From: Hydractinia symbiolongicarpus
Taxonomy: Eukaryota > Cnidaria > Hydrozoa > Anthoathecata > Hydractiniidae
DNA length: 64,000 nucleotides
Direction: 5' to 3'
Assembly (NCBI RefSeq): GCF_029227915.1
Contig: NC_079877.1
Span: forward strand, 1,240,001 to 1,304,000
The notes beneath the pieces are model-generated. The model was not told the origin of the DNA. It searched no databases and was given only the letters and a program-made list of their open reading frames with translations. Within the stretch, counting starts at the first letter, position 1. Each line of letters begins with the position of its first letter. A program made the position numbers and the translations under genes. Positions 51,196 to 63,165 of the stretch are shown in pieces.

Positions 51196-54035
51196 ACCAC
51201 TCAAACACATGAGACATGTAGTTTTCAATAATGTTTTCAGTTTTGATGAGACGCTGAATAAAAGAAGTTCAATCGCCCGCAAACGAAAACACGCGATCTC
51301 CCGTAAATCCCGGACTCGGCCCGTATAGTCAAAAGTATACAAAGAAAGTACCAAAGAAGTAAACTCATTTCCCGAACGATTTTTTAAATTATTTTTTCAC
51401 CACTAAAACGCATTAGACTTGTAGTTTTCAAAAATGTTTTCATTTTTGATGAGACGCTGAATAAAAGAAGTTTTATCGCCGGCAAACGAAAACCTGCGAT
51501 TTTCGGTAAATCCCGGACTGGGCCCATATACTCAAAAGTATACAAAGAAAGTACCCAGGAAGTGAACTCATTTCCCGAACGATTTTTTAAATTATTTTTT
51601 CACCACTAAAACGCATGAGACTTGTAGTTTTCAAAAATGTTTTCAGTTTTGATGAGACGCTGACTAAAAGAAGTTTAATCGCCGGCAAACGAAAACCCGC
51701 GATCTCCCGTAAATCCCGGACTCGGCCCGTATAGTCAAAAGTATACAAAGAAAGTACCAAGGAAGTAAACTCATTTCCCGAACGATTTTTTAAATTATTT
51801 TTTCACCACTAAAACGCGTGACACATGTAGTTTTCAAAAATGTTTTCAGTTTTGATGAGACGCTGAATAAAAGAAGTTTAATCGGCGGCAAACGAAAACC
51901 CGCGATTTCCGTAAATCCCGGACTCGGCCCATATAGTCAAAAGTATACAAAGAAAGTACCCAGGAAGTAAACTCATTTCCCGAACGATTTTTTAAATTAT
52001 TTTTTCACCACTAAAACACATGAGACTTGTAGTTTTCAAAAATGTTTTCATTTTTGATGAGACGCTGAATAAAAGAAGTTTAATCGCCGGCAAACGAAAA
52101 CCCGCGATCTCCCGTAAATCCCGGACTCGGCCCGTATAGTCAAAAGTATACAAAGAAAGTACCAAAGAAGTAAACTCATTTCCCGTACGATTTTTTAAAT
52201 TAATTTTTCACCACTAAAACGCATAACACATGTAGTTTTCAAAAATGTTTTCAGTTTTGATGAGACGCTGAATAAAAGAAGTTTAATCGGCGGCAAACGA
52301 AAACCCGCGATTTCCCGTAAATCGCGGACTCGGCCCATATAGTCAAAAGTATACAAAGAAAGTACCCAGGAAGTAAACTCATTTCCCGAACGATTTTTTA
52401 AATTATTTTTTCACCACTAAAACGCATGAGACTTGTAGTTTTCAAAAATGTTTTCATTTTTGATGAGACGCTGAATAAAAGAAGTTTAATCGCCGGCAAA
52501 CGAAAACCCGCGATCTCCTGTAAATCCCGTACTCGGCCCGTATAATCAAAAGTATACAAAGAAAGTACCCAGCAAGTAAACTCATTTCCCGAACGATTTT
52601 TTAAATTATTTTTTCACCACTCAAACACATGAGACATGTAGTTTTCAATAATGTTTTCAGTTTTGATGAGACGCTGAATAAAAGAAGTTCAATCGCCCGC
52701 AAACGAAAACACGCGATCTCCCGTAAATCCCGGACTCGGCCCGTATAGTCAAAAGTATACAAAGAAAGTACCAAAGAAGTAAACTCATTTCCCGAACGAT
52801 TTTTTAAATTATTTTTTCACCACTAAAACGCATTAGACTTGTAGTTTTCAAAAATGTTTTCATTTTTGATGAGACGCTGAATAAAAGAAGTTTTATCGCC
52901 GGCAAACGAAAACCTGCGATTTTCGGTAAATCCCGGACTGGGCCCATATACTCAAAAGTATACAAAGAAAGTACCCAGGAAGTGAACTCATTTCCCGAAC
53001 GATTTTTTAAATTATTTTTTCACCACTAAAACGCATGAGACTTGTAGTTTTCAAAAATGTTTTCAGTTTTGATGAGACGCTGACTAAAAGAAGTTTAATC
53101 GCCGGCAAACGAAAACCCGCGATCTCCCGTAAATCCCGGACTCGGCCCGTATAGTCAAAAGTATACAAAGAAAGTACCAAGGAAGTAAACTCATTTCCCG
53201 AACGATTTTTTAAATTATTTTTTCACCACTAAAACGCGTGACACATGTAGTTTTCAAAAATGTTTTCAGTTTTGATGAGACGCTGAATAAAAGAAGTTTA
53301 ATCGGCGGCAAACGAAAACCCGCGATTTCCGTAAATCCCGGACTCGGCCCATATAGTCAAAAGTATACAAAGAAAGTACCCAGGAAGTAAACTCATTTCC
53401 CGAACGATTTTTTAAATTATTTTTTCACCACTAAAACACATGAGACTTGTAGTTTTCAAAAATGTTTTCATTTTTGATGAGACGCTGAATAAAAGAAGTT
53501 TAATCGCCGGCAAACGAAAACCCGCGATCTCCCGTAAATCCCGGACTCGGCCCGTATAGTCAAAAGTATACAAAGAAAGTACCAAAGAAGTAAACTCATT
53601 TCCCGTACGATTTTTTAAATTAATTTTTCACCACTAAAACGCATAACACATGTAGTTTTCAAAAATGTTTTCAGTTTTGATGAGACGCTGAATAAAAGAA
53701 GTTTAATCGGCGGCAAACGAAAACCCGCGATTTCCCGTAAATCGCGGACTCGGCCCATATAGTCAAAAGTATACAAAGAAAGTACCCAGGAAGTAAACTC
53801 ATTTCCCGAACGATTTTTTAAATTATTTTTTCACCACTAAAACGCATGAGACTTGTAGTTTTCAAAAATGTTTTTATTTTTGATGAGACGCTGAATAAAA
53901 GAAGTTTAATCGCCGGCAAACGAAAACCCGCGATCTCCCGTAAATCCCGTACTCGGCCCGTATAGTCAAAAGTATACAAAAAAAGTACCCAGGAAGTAAA
54001 CCCATTTCCCGAACGATTTTTTAAATTATTTTTTC
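51196..54035. repeat. 7-monomer HOR, 1,420-bp period, two copies
   Basis: Copies 51196-52615 and 52616-54035. Markers 1,420 bp apart: TTCAATCGCCCGC, GCATTAGACTTG, GATTTTCGG with ATACTCAAAAG, GCTGACTAAAAG, CGCGTGACACATG with GATTTCCGTAAA (202 bp), AAACACATGAGACTTG, and GCATAACACATG. The last monomer of copy 2 (from 53833) differs, with GTTTTTATTTTTG and ACAAAAAAAG. Confidence 0.9.
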
Positions 54036-55051
54036 ACCACTCAAACACATGAGACATGTAGTTTTCAATAATGTTTTCAGTTTTGATGAGACGCTGGATA
54101 AGAGAAGTTTAATCGCCGGCAAACGAAAACCCGCGATCTCCCGTAAATCCCGGACTCGGCCCGTATAGTCAAAAGTATACAAAGAAAGTACCCAGGAAGT
54201 AAACTCATTTCCCGAACAATTTTTTAAATTATTTTGTCACCACTAAAACGCATGAGACATGTAGTTTTCAAAAGAGTTTTCATTTTTGATGAGACGCTGA
54301 ATAAAAGAAGTTTAATCGCCGGCAAACGAAAACCCGCGATTTCCCGTAAATCCCGGACTCGGCCCGTATAGTCAAAAGTATACAAAGAAAATACCCAGGA
54401 AGTTAACTCATTTCCCGAACGATTTTTTAAATTATTTTTTCACCACTAAAACGCATGAGACTTGTAGTTTTCAAAAATGTTTTCAGTTTTGATGAGACGC
54501 TGAATAAAAGAAGTTTAATCGCCGGCAAACGAAAACCCGCGATTTCCCGTAAATCCCGGACTCGGCCCGTATAGTCAAAAGTATACAAAGAAAGTACTTA
54601 GGGAGTAAACTCGTTTCCCGAACGATTTTTTAAATTATTTTTTCACCACTAAAACGCATGAGACTTGTAGTTTTCAAAAATGTTTTCAGTTTTGATGAGA
54701 CGCTGAATAAAAGAAGTTTAATCGCCGGCAAACGAAAACCCGCGATTTCCCGTAAATCCTGGACTCGGCCCGTATAGTCAAAAGTATACAAAGAAAGTAC
54801 TTAGGGAGTAAACTCGTTTCCTGAACGATTTTTTAAAAATATTTTTTCACCACTAAAACGCATGAGACATGTAGTTTTCAAAAATGTTTTCAGTTTTGAT
54901 GAGACGCTGAATAAAAGAAGTTTAATCGCCGGCAAACGAAAACCCGCGATTTCCCGTAAATCCCAGACTCGGCCCATATAGTCAAAAGTATACAAAGAAA
55001 GTACCCAGGAAGTGAACTCATTTCCCGAACGATTTTTTAAATTATTTTTTC
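54036..55051. repeat. Satellite monomers, shared with the right end
   Basis: Monomers with CGCTGGATAAGAG (54036), AAAAGAGTTTTC (about 54239), GAAAATACCCAGGAAGTTAAC, and two ACTTAGGG monomers with ACTCGTTTCC (54442, 54645), then one with TCCCAGACTC (54849). The same series returns near 62356-63572. The unit at 54645 is 204 bp with TTTTTTAAAAATATTTTTTC. Confidence 0.75.
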
Positions 55052-58000
55052 ACCACTAAAACGCATGAGACTTGTAGTTTTCAAAAATGTTTTCATTTTT
55101 GATGAGACGCTGAATAAAAGAAGTTTAATCGCAGGCAAACGAAAACACGCGATCTCCCGTAAATCTCGGACTCGGCTCGTATAGTTAAAAGTATACAAAG
55201 AAAGTACCAAGGAAGTAAACTCATTTCCCGAACGATTTTTTAAATTATTTTTTCACCACTAAAACGCGTGACACGTGTAGTTTTCAAAAATGTTTTCAGT
55301 TTTGATGAGACGCGGAATAAAAGAAGTTTAATCGGCGGCAAACGAAAACCCGCGATTTCCCGTAAATCGCGGACTCGGCCCATATAGTCAAAAGTATACA
55401 AAGAAAGTACCCAGGAAGTAAACTCATTTCCCGAACGATTTTTTAAATTATTTTTTCACCACTAAAACGCATGAGACTTGTAGTTTTCAAAAATGTTTTC
55501 ATTTTTGATGAGACGCTGAATAAAAGAAGTTTAATCGCCGGCTAACGAAAACCCGCGATCTCCTGTAAATCCCGTACTCGGCCCCTATAATCAAAAGTAT
55601 ACATAAAAAGTACCCAGGAAGTAAACCCATTTCCCGAACGATTTTTTAAATTATTTTTTCACCACTCAAACACATAAGACATGTAGTTTTCAATAATGTT
55701 TTCAGTTTTGATGAGGCGCTGAATTAAAGAAGTTTAATCGCCGCCAAACGAAAACCCGCGATCTCCCGTAAATCCCGTACTCGGCCCGTATAGTCAAAAG
55801 TATACAAAGAAAGTACCCAGGAAGTAAACTCATTTCCCGAACGATTTTTTAAATTATTTTTTCACCACTAAAACGCATGAGACTTGTAGTTTTCAAAAAT
55901 GTTTTCATTTTTGATGAGACGCTGAATAAAAGAAGTTCAATCGCCGGCAAACGAAAACACGCGATCTCCCGTAAATCCCGGACTCGGCCCGTATAGTCAA
56001 AAGTATACAAAGAAAGTACCAAAGAAGTAAACTCATTTCCCGAACGATTTTTTAAATTATTTTTTCACCACTAAAACGCATTAGACTTGTAGTTTTCAAA
56101 AATGTTTTCATTTTTGATGAGACGCTGAATAAAAGAAGTTTTATCGCCGGCAAACGAAAACCTGCGATTTTCGGTAAATCCCGGACTTGGCCCATATACT
56201 CAAAAGTATACAAAGAAAGTGCCCAGGAAGTAAACTCATTTCCCGAACGATTTTTTAAATTATTTTTTCACCACTAAAACGCATGAGACTTGTAGTTTTC
56301 AAAAATGTTTTCATTTTTGATAAGACGCTGAATAAAAGAAGTTTAATCGCCGGCAAACGAAAACCCGCGATCTCCTGTAAATCCCGTACTCGGCCCGTAT
56401 AATCAAAAGTATACAAAGAAAGTACCCAGGAAGTAAACTCATTTCCCGAACGATTTTTTAAATTATTTTTTCACCACTCAAACACATGAGACATGTAGTT
56501 TTCAATAATGTTTTCAGTTTTGATGAGACGCTGAATAAAAGAAGTTCAATCGCCGGCAAACGAAAACACGCGATCTCCCGTAAATCCCGGACTCGGCCCG
56601 TATAGTAAAAAGTATACAAAGAAAGTACCAAAGAAGTAAACTCATTTCCCGAACGATTTTTTAAATTATTTTTTCACCACTAAAACGCATTAGACTTGTA
56701 GTTTTCAAAAATGTTTTCATTTTTGATGAGACGCTGAATAAAAGAAGTTTTATCGCCGGCAAACGAAAACCTGCGATTTTCGGTAAATCCCGGACTGGGC
56801 CCATATACTCAAAAGTATACAAAGAAAGTACCCAGGAAGTGAACTCATTTCCCGAACGATTTTTTAAATTATTTTTTCACCACTAAAACGCATGAGACTT
56901 GTAGTTTTCAAAAACGTTTCAGTTTTGATGAGACGCTGAATAAAAGAAGTTTAATCGCCGGCAAACGAAAACCCGCGATCTCCCGTAAATCCCGGACTCG
57001 GCCCGTATAGTCAAAAGTATACAAAGAAAGTACCAAGGAAGTAAACTCATTTCCCGAACGATTTTTTAAATTATTTTTTCACCACTAAAACGCGTGACAC
57101 ATGTAGTTTTCAAAAATGTTTTCAGTTTTGATGAGACGCTGAATAAAAGAAGTTTAATCGGCGGCAAACGAAAACCCGCGATTTCCGTAAATTCCGGACT
57201 CGGCCCATATAGTCAAAAGTATACAAAGAAAGTACCCAGGAAGTAAACTCATTTCCCGAACGATTTTTTAAATTATTTTTTCACCACTAAAACACATGAG
57301 ACTTGTAGTTTTCAAAAATGTTTTCATTTTTGATGAGACGCTGAATAAAAGAAGTTTAATCGCCGGCAAACGAAAACCCGCGATCTCCCGTAAATCCCGG
57401 ACTCGGCCCGTATAGTCAAAAGTATACAAAGAAAGTACCAAAGAAGTAAACTCATTTCCCGTACGATTTTTTAAATTATTTTTTCACCACTAAAACGCAT
57501 AACACATGTAGTTTTCAAAAATGTTTTCAGTTTTGATGAGACGCTGAATAAAAGAAGTTTAATCGGCGGCAAACGAAAACCCGCGATTTCCCGTAAATCG
57601 CGGACTCGGCCCATATAGTCAAAAGTATACAAAGAAAGTACCCAGGAAGTAAACTCATTTCCCGAACGATTTTTTAAGTTATTTTTTCACCACTAAAACG
57701 CATGAGACTTGTAGTTTTCAAAAATGTTTTCATTTTTGATGAGACGCTGAATAAAAGAAGTTTAATCGCCGGCAAACGAAAACCCGCGATCTCCCGTAAA
57801 TCCCGTACTCGGCCCGTATAGTCAAAAGTATACAAAAAAAGTACCCAGGAAGTAAACTCATTTCCCGAACGATTTTTTAAATTATTTTTTCACCACTAAA
57901 ACACATGAGACATGTAGTTTTCAATAATGTTTTCAGTTTTGATGAGACGCTGGATTAAAGAAGTTTAATCGCCGGCAAACGAAAACCCGCGATCTCCCGT

Positions 58001-58094
58001 AAATCCCGGACTCGGCCCGTATAGTCAAAAGTATACAAAGAAAATACCCAGGAAATTAACTCATTTCCCGAACGATTTTTTAAATTATTTTTTC
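55052..58094. repeat. ~3-kb segment, first copy
   Basis: Six monomers at 55052-56269 (CGCAGGCAAACG; CGCGTGACACGTG with GACGCGG; GGCTAACG; AAACACATAAG; TTCAATCG; GCATTAG) match 58501-59718 in order. Three extra monomers follow (56270-56878, including a second GCATTAG monomer). Then 56879-58094 matches 59719-60935: CAGTTTTG; CGCGTG; ACTTG; GCATAACAC; CTTGT; AAACACATGAG with GCTGGAT. The extra three look like an internal 609-bp duplication. Confidence 0.8.
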
Positions 58095-60935
58095 ACCACT
58101 AAAACGCATGAGACTTGTAGTTTTCAAAAATGTTTTCAGTTTTGATGAGACGCTGAATAAAAGAAGTTTAATCGCCGGCAAACGAAAACCCGCGATTTCC
58201 AGTAAATCCCGGACTCGGCCCGTATAGTCAAAAGTATACAAAGAAAGTACTTAGGGAGTAAACTCGTTTCCCGAACGATTTTTTAAATTATTTTTTCACC
58301 ACTAAAACGCATGAGACTTGTAGTTTTCAAAAATGTTTTCAGTTTTGATGAGACGCTGAATAAAAGAAGTTTAATCGCCGGCAAACGAAAACCCGCGATT
58401 TCCCGTAAATCCTGGACTCGGCCCGTATAGTCAAAAGTATACAAAGAAAGTACTTAGGGAGTAAACTCGTTTCCCGAACGATTTTTTAAATTATTTTTTC
58501 ACCACTAAAACGCATGAGACTTGTAGTTTTCAAAAATGTTTTCATTTTTGATGAGACGCTGAATAAAAGAAGTTTAATCGCAGGCAAACGAAAACACGCG
58601 ATCTCCCGTAAATCCCGGACTCGGCTCGTATAGTTAAAAGTATACAAAGAAAGTACCAAGGAAGTAAACTCATTTCCCGAACGATTTTTTAAATTATTTT
58701 TTCACCACTAAAACGCGTGACACATGTAGTTTTCAAAAATGTTTTCAGTTTTGATGAGACGCGGAATAAAAGAAGTTTAATCGGCGGCAAACGAAAACCC
58801 GCGATTTCCCGTAAATCGCGGACTCGGCCCATATAGTCAAAAGTATACAAAGAAAGTACCCAGGAAGTAAACTCATTTCCCGAACGATTTTTTAAATTAT
58901 TTTCTCACCACTAAAACGCATGAGACTTGTAGTTTTCAAAAATGTTTTCATTTTTGATGAGACGCTGAATAAAAGAAGTTTAATCGCCGGCTAACGAAAA
59001 CCCGCGATCTCCTGTAAATCCCGTACTCGGCCCGTATAATCAAAAGTATACAAAGAAAGTACCCAGGAAGTAAACCCATTTCCCGAACGATTTTTTAAAT
59101 TATTTTTTCACCACTCAAACACATGAGACATGTAGTTTTCAATAATGTTTTCAGTTTTGATGAGGCGCTGAATAAAAGAAGTTTAATCGCCGCCAAACGA
59201 AAACCCGCGATCTCCCGTAAATCCCGTACTCGGCCCGTATAGTCAAAAGTATACAAAGAAAGTACCCAGGAAGTAAACTCATTTCCCGAACGATTTTTTA
59301 ATTAATTTTTTCACCACTAAAACGCATGAGACTTGTAGTTTTCAAAAATGTTTTCATTTTTGATGAGACGCTGAATAAAAGAAGTTCAATCGCCGGCAAA
59401 CGAAAACACGCGATCTCCCGTAAATCCCGGACTCGGCCCGTATAGTCAAAAGTATACAAAGAAAGTACCAAAGAAGTAAACTCATTTCCCGAACGATTTT
59501 TTAAATTATTTTTTCACCACTAAAACGCATTAGACTTGTAGTTTTCAAAAATGTTTTCATTTTTGATGAGACGCTGAATAAAAGAAGTTTTATCGCCGGC
59601 AAACGAAAACCTGCGATTTTCGGTAAATCCCGGACTGGGCCCATATACTCAAAAGTATACAAAGAAAGTACCCAGGAAGTGAACTCATTTCCCGAACGAT
59701 TTTTTAAATTATTTTTTCACCACTAAAACGCATGAGACTTGTAGTTTTCAAAAATGTTTTCAGTTTTGATGAGACGCTGAATAAAAGAAGTTTAATCGCC
59801 GGCAAACGAAAACCCGCGATCTCCCGTAAATCCCGGACTCGGCCCGTATAGTCAAAAGTATACAAAGAAAGTACCAAGGAAGTAAACTCATTTCCCGAAC
59901 GATTTTTTAAATTATTTTTTCACCACTAAAACGCGTGACACATGTAGTTTTCAAAAATGTTTTCAGTTTTGATGAGACGCTGAATAAAAGAAGTTTAATC
60001 GGCGGCAAACGAAAACCCGCGATTTCCGTAAATCCCGGACTCGGCCCATATAGTCAAAAGTATACAAAGAAAGTACCCAGGAAGTAAACTCATTTCCCGA
60101 ACGATTTTTTAAATTATTTTTTCACCACTAAAACGCATGACACTTGTAGTTTTCAAAAATGTTTTCATTTTTGATGAGACGCTGAATAAAAGAAGTTTAA
60201 TCGCCGGCAAACGAAAACCCGCGATCTCCCGTAAATCCCGGACTCGGCCCGTATAGTCAAAAGTATACAAAGAAAGTACCAAAGCAGTAAACTAATTTCC
60301 CGTACGATTTTTTAAATTATTTTTTCACCACTAAAACGCATAACACATGTAGTTTTCAAAAATGTTTTCAGTTTTGATGAGACGCTGAATAAAAGAAGTT
60401 TAATCGGCGGCAAACGAAAACCCGCGATTTCCCGTAAATCGCGGACTCGGCCCATATAGTCAAAAGTATACAAAGAAAGTACCCAGGAAGTAAACTCATT
60501 TCCCGAACGATTTTTTAAATTATTTTTTCACCACTAAAACGCATGAGACTTGTAGTTTTCAAAAATGTTTTTATTTTTGATGAGACGCTGAATAAAAGAA
60601 GTTTAATCGCCGGCAAACGAAAACCCGCGATCTCCCGTAAATCCCGTACTCGGCCCGTATAGTCAAAAGTATACAAAAAAAGTACCCAGGAAGTAAACTC
60701 ATTTCCCGAACGATTTTTTAAATTATTTTTTCACCACTCAAACACATGAGACATGTAGTTTTCAATAATGTTTTCAGTTTTGATGAGACGCTGGATAAAA
60801 GAAGTTTAATCGCCGGCAAACGAAAACCCGCGATCTCCCGTAAATCCCGGACTCGGCCCGTATAGTCAAAAGTATACAAAGAAAGTACCCAGGAAGTAAA
60901 CTCATTTCCCGAACAATTTTTTAAATTATTTTTTC
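58095..60935. repeat. ~3-kb segment, second copy with its two leading monomers
   Basis: 58095 and 58298 are ACTTAGGG/ACTCGTTTCC monomers like 54442 and 54645. From 58501 the order follows 55052 onward but lacks the three extra monomers. From 59922 it merges into the 1,623-bp HOR. Confidence 0.8.
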
Positions 60936-63165
60936 ACCACTAAAACGCATGAGACATGTAGTTTTCAAAAATGTTTTCATTTTTGATGAGACGCTGAATA
61001 AAAGAAGTTTAATCGGCGGCAAACGAAAACCCGCGATTTCCCGTAAATCCCGGACTCGGCCCATATAGTCAAAACAATACAAAGAAAGTACCCAGGAAGT
61101 AAACTCATTTCCCGAACAATTTTTTAAATTATTTTTTCACCACTAAAACGCATGAGACATGTAGTTTTCAAAAGAGTTTTCATTTTTGATGAGACGCTGA
61201 ATAAAAGAAGTTTAATCGCCGGCAAACGAAAAACCGCGATTTCCCGTAAATCCCGGACTCGGCCCGTATAGTCAAAAGTATACAAAGAAAATACCCAGGA
61301 AGTTAACTCATTTCCCGAACGATTTTTTAAATTATTTTTTCACCACTAAAACGCATGAGACTTGTAGTTTTCAAAAATGTTTTCAGTTTTGATGAGACGC
61401 TGAATAAAAGAAGTTTAATCGCCGGCAAACGAAAACCCGCGATTTCCCGTAAATCCCGGACTCGGCCCGTATAGTCAAAAGTATACAAAGAAAGTACCAA
61501 GGAAGTAAACTCATTTCCCGAACGATTTTTTAAATTATTTTTTCACCACTAAAACGCGTGACACATGTAGTTTTCAAAAATGTTTTCAGTTTTGATGAGA
61601 CGCTGAATAAAAGAAGTTTAATCGGCGGCAAACGAAAACCCGCGATTTCCGTAAATCCCGGACTCGGCCCATATAGTCAAAAGTATACAAAGAAAGTACC
61701 CAGGAAGTAAACTCATTTCCCGAACGATTTTTTAAATTATTTTTTCACCACTAAAACGCATGAGACTTGTAGTTTTCAAAAATGTTTTCATTTTTGATGA
61801 GACGCTGAATAAAAGAAGTTTAATCGCCGGCAAACGAAAACCCGCGATCTCCCGTAAATCCCGGACTCGGCCCGTATAGTCAAAAGTATACAAAGAAAGT
61901 ACCAAAGAAGTAAACTCATTTCCCGTACGATTTTTTAAATTATTTTTTCACCACTAAAACGCATAACACATGTAGTTTTCAAAAATGTTTTCAGTTTTGA
62001 TGAGACGCTGAATAAAAGAAGTTTAATCGGCGGCAAACGAAAACCCGCGATTTCCCGTAAATCGCGGACTCGGCCCATATAGTCAAAAGTATACAAAGAA
62101 AGTACCCAGGAAGTAAACTCATTTCCCGAACGATTTTTTAAATTATTTTTTCACCACTAAAACGCATGAGACTTGTAGTTTTCAAAAATGTTTTTATTTT
62201 TGATGAGACGCTGAATAAAAGAAGTTTAATCGCCGGCAAACGAAAACCCGCGATCTCCCGTAAATCCCGTACTCGGCCCGTATAGTCAAAAGTATACAAA
62301 AAAGTACCCAGGAAGTAAACTCATTTCCCGAACGATTTTTTAAATTATTTTTTCACCACTCAAACACATGAGACATGTAGTTTTCAATAATGTTTTCAGT
62401 TTTGATGAGACGCTGGATAAAAGAAGTTTAATCGCCGGCAAACGAAAACCCGCGATCTCCCGTAAATCCCGGACTCGGCCCGTATAGTCAAAAGTATACA
62501 AAGAAAGTACCCAGGAAGTAAACTCATTTCCCGAACAATTTTTTAAATTATTTTTTCACCACTAAAACGCATGAGACATGTAGTTTTCAAAAATGTTTTC
62601 ATTTTTGATGAGACGCTGAATAAAAGAAGTTTAATCGGCGGCAAACGAAAACCGCGATTTCCCGTAAATCCCAGACTCGGCCCATATAGTCAAAACAATA
62701 CAAAGAAAGTACCCAGGAAGTAAACTCATTTCCCGAACAATTTTTTAAATTATTTTTTCACCACTAAAACGCATGAGACATGTAGTTTTCAAAAGAGTTT
62801 TCATTTTTGATGAGACGCTGAATAAAAGAAGTTTAATCGCCGGCAAACGAAAACCCGCGATTTCCCGTAAATCCCGGACTCGGCCCGTATAGTCAAAAGT
62901 ATACAAAGAAAATACCCAGGAAGTTAACTCATTTCCCGAACGATTTTTTAAATTATTTTTTCACCACTAAAACGCATGAGACTTGTAGTTTTCAAAAATG
63001 TTTTCAGTTTTGATGAGACGCTGAATAAAAGAAGTTTAATCGCCGGCAAACGAAAACCCGCGATTTCCCGTAAATCCCGGACTCGGCCCGTATAGTCAAA
63101 AGTATACAAAGAAAGTACTTAGGGAGTAAACTCGTTTCCCGAACGATTTTTTAAATTACTTTTTC
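59922..63165. repeat. 8-monomer HOR, ~1,623-bp period, two copies
   Basis: Copies 59922-61544 and 61545-63165. Order: CGCGTGACACATG with GATTTCCGTAAA; CTTGT with ACCAAAG; GCATAACACATG; GTTTTTATTTTTG with AAAAAAGTACC; AAACACATGAG with CAATAATG and GCTGGATAAAAG; ACATG with AAAACAATACAAAG; AAAAGAGTTTTC with AAAATACCC and GTTAACTC; CTTGT with CAGTTTTG. Copy 2 is 1-2 bases shorter through small deletions (ACAAAAAAG near 62296, AAACCGCG near 62650). Confidence 0.88.
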
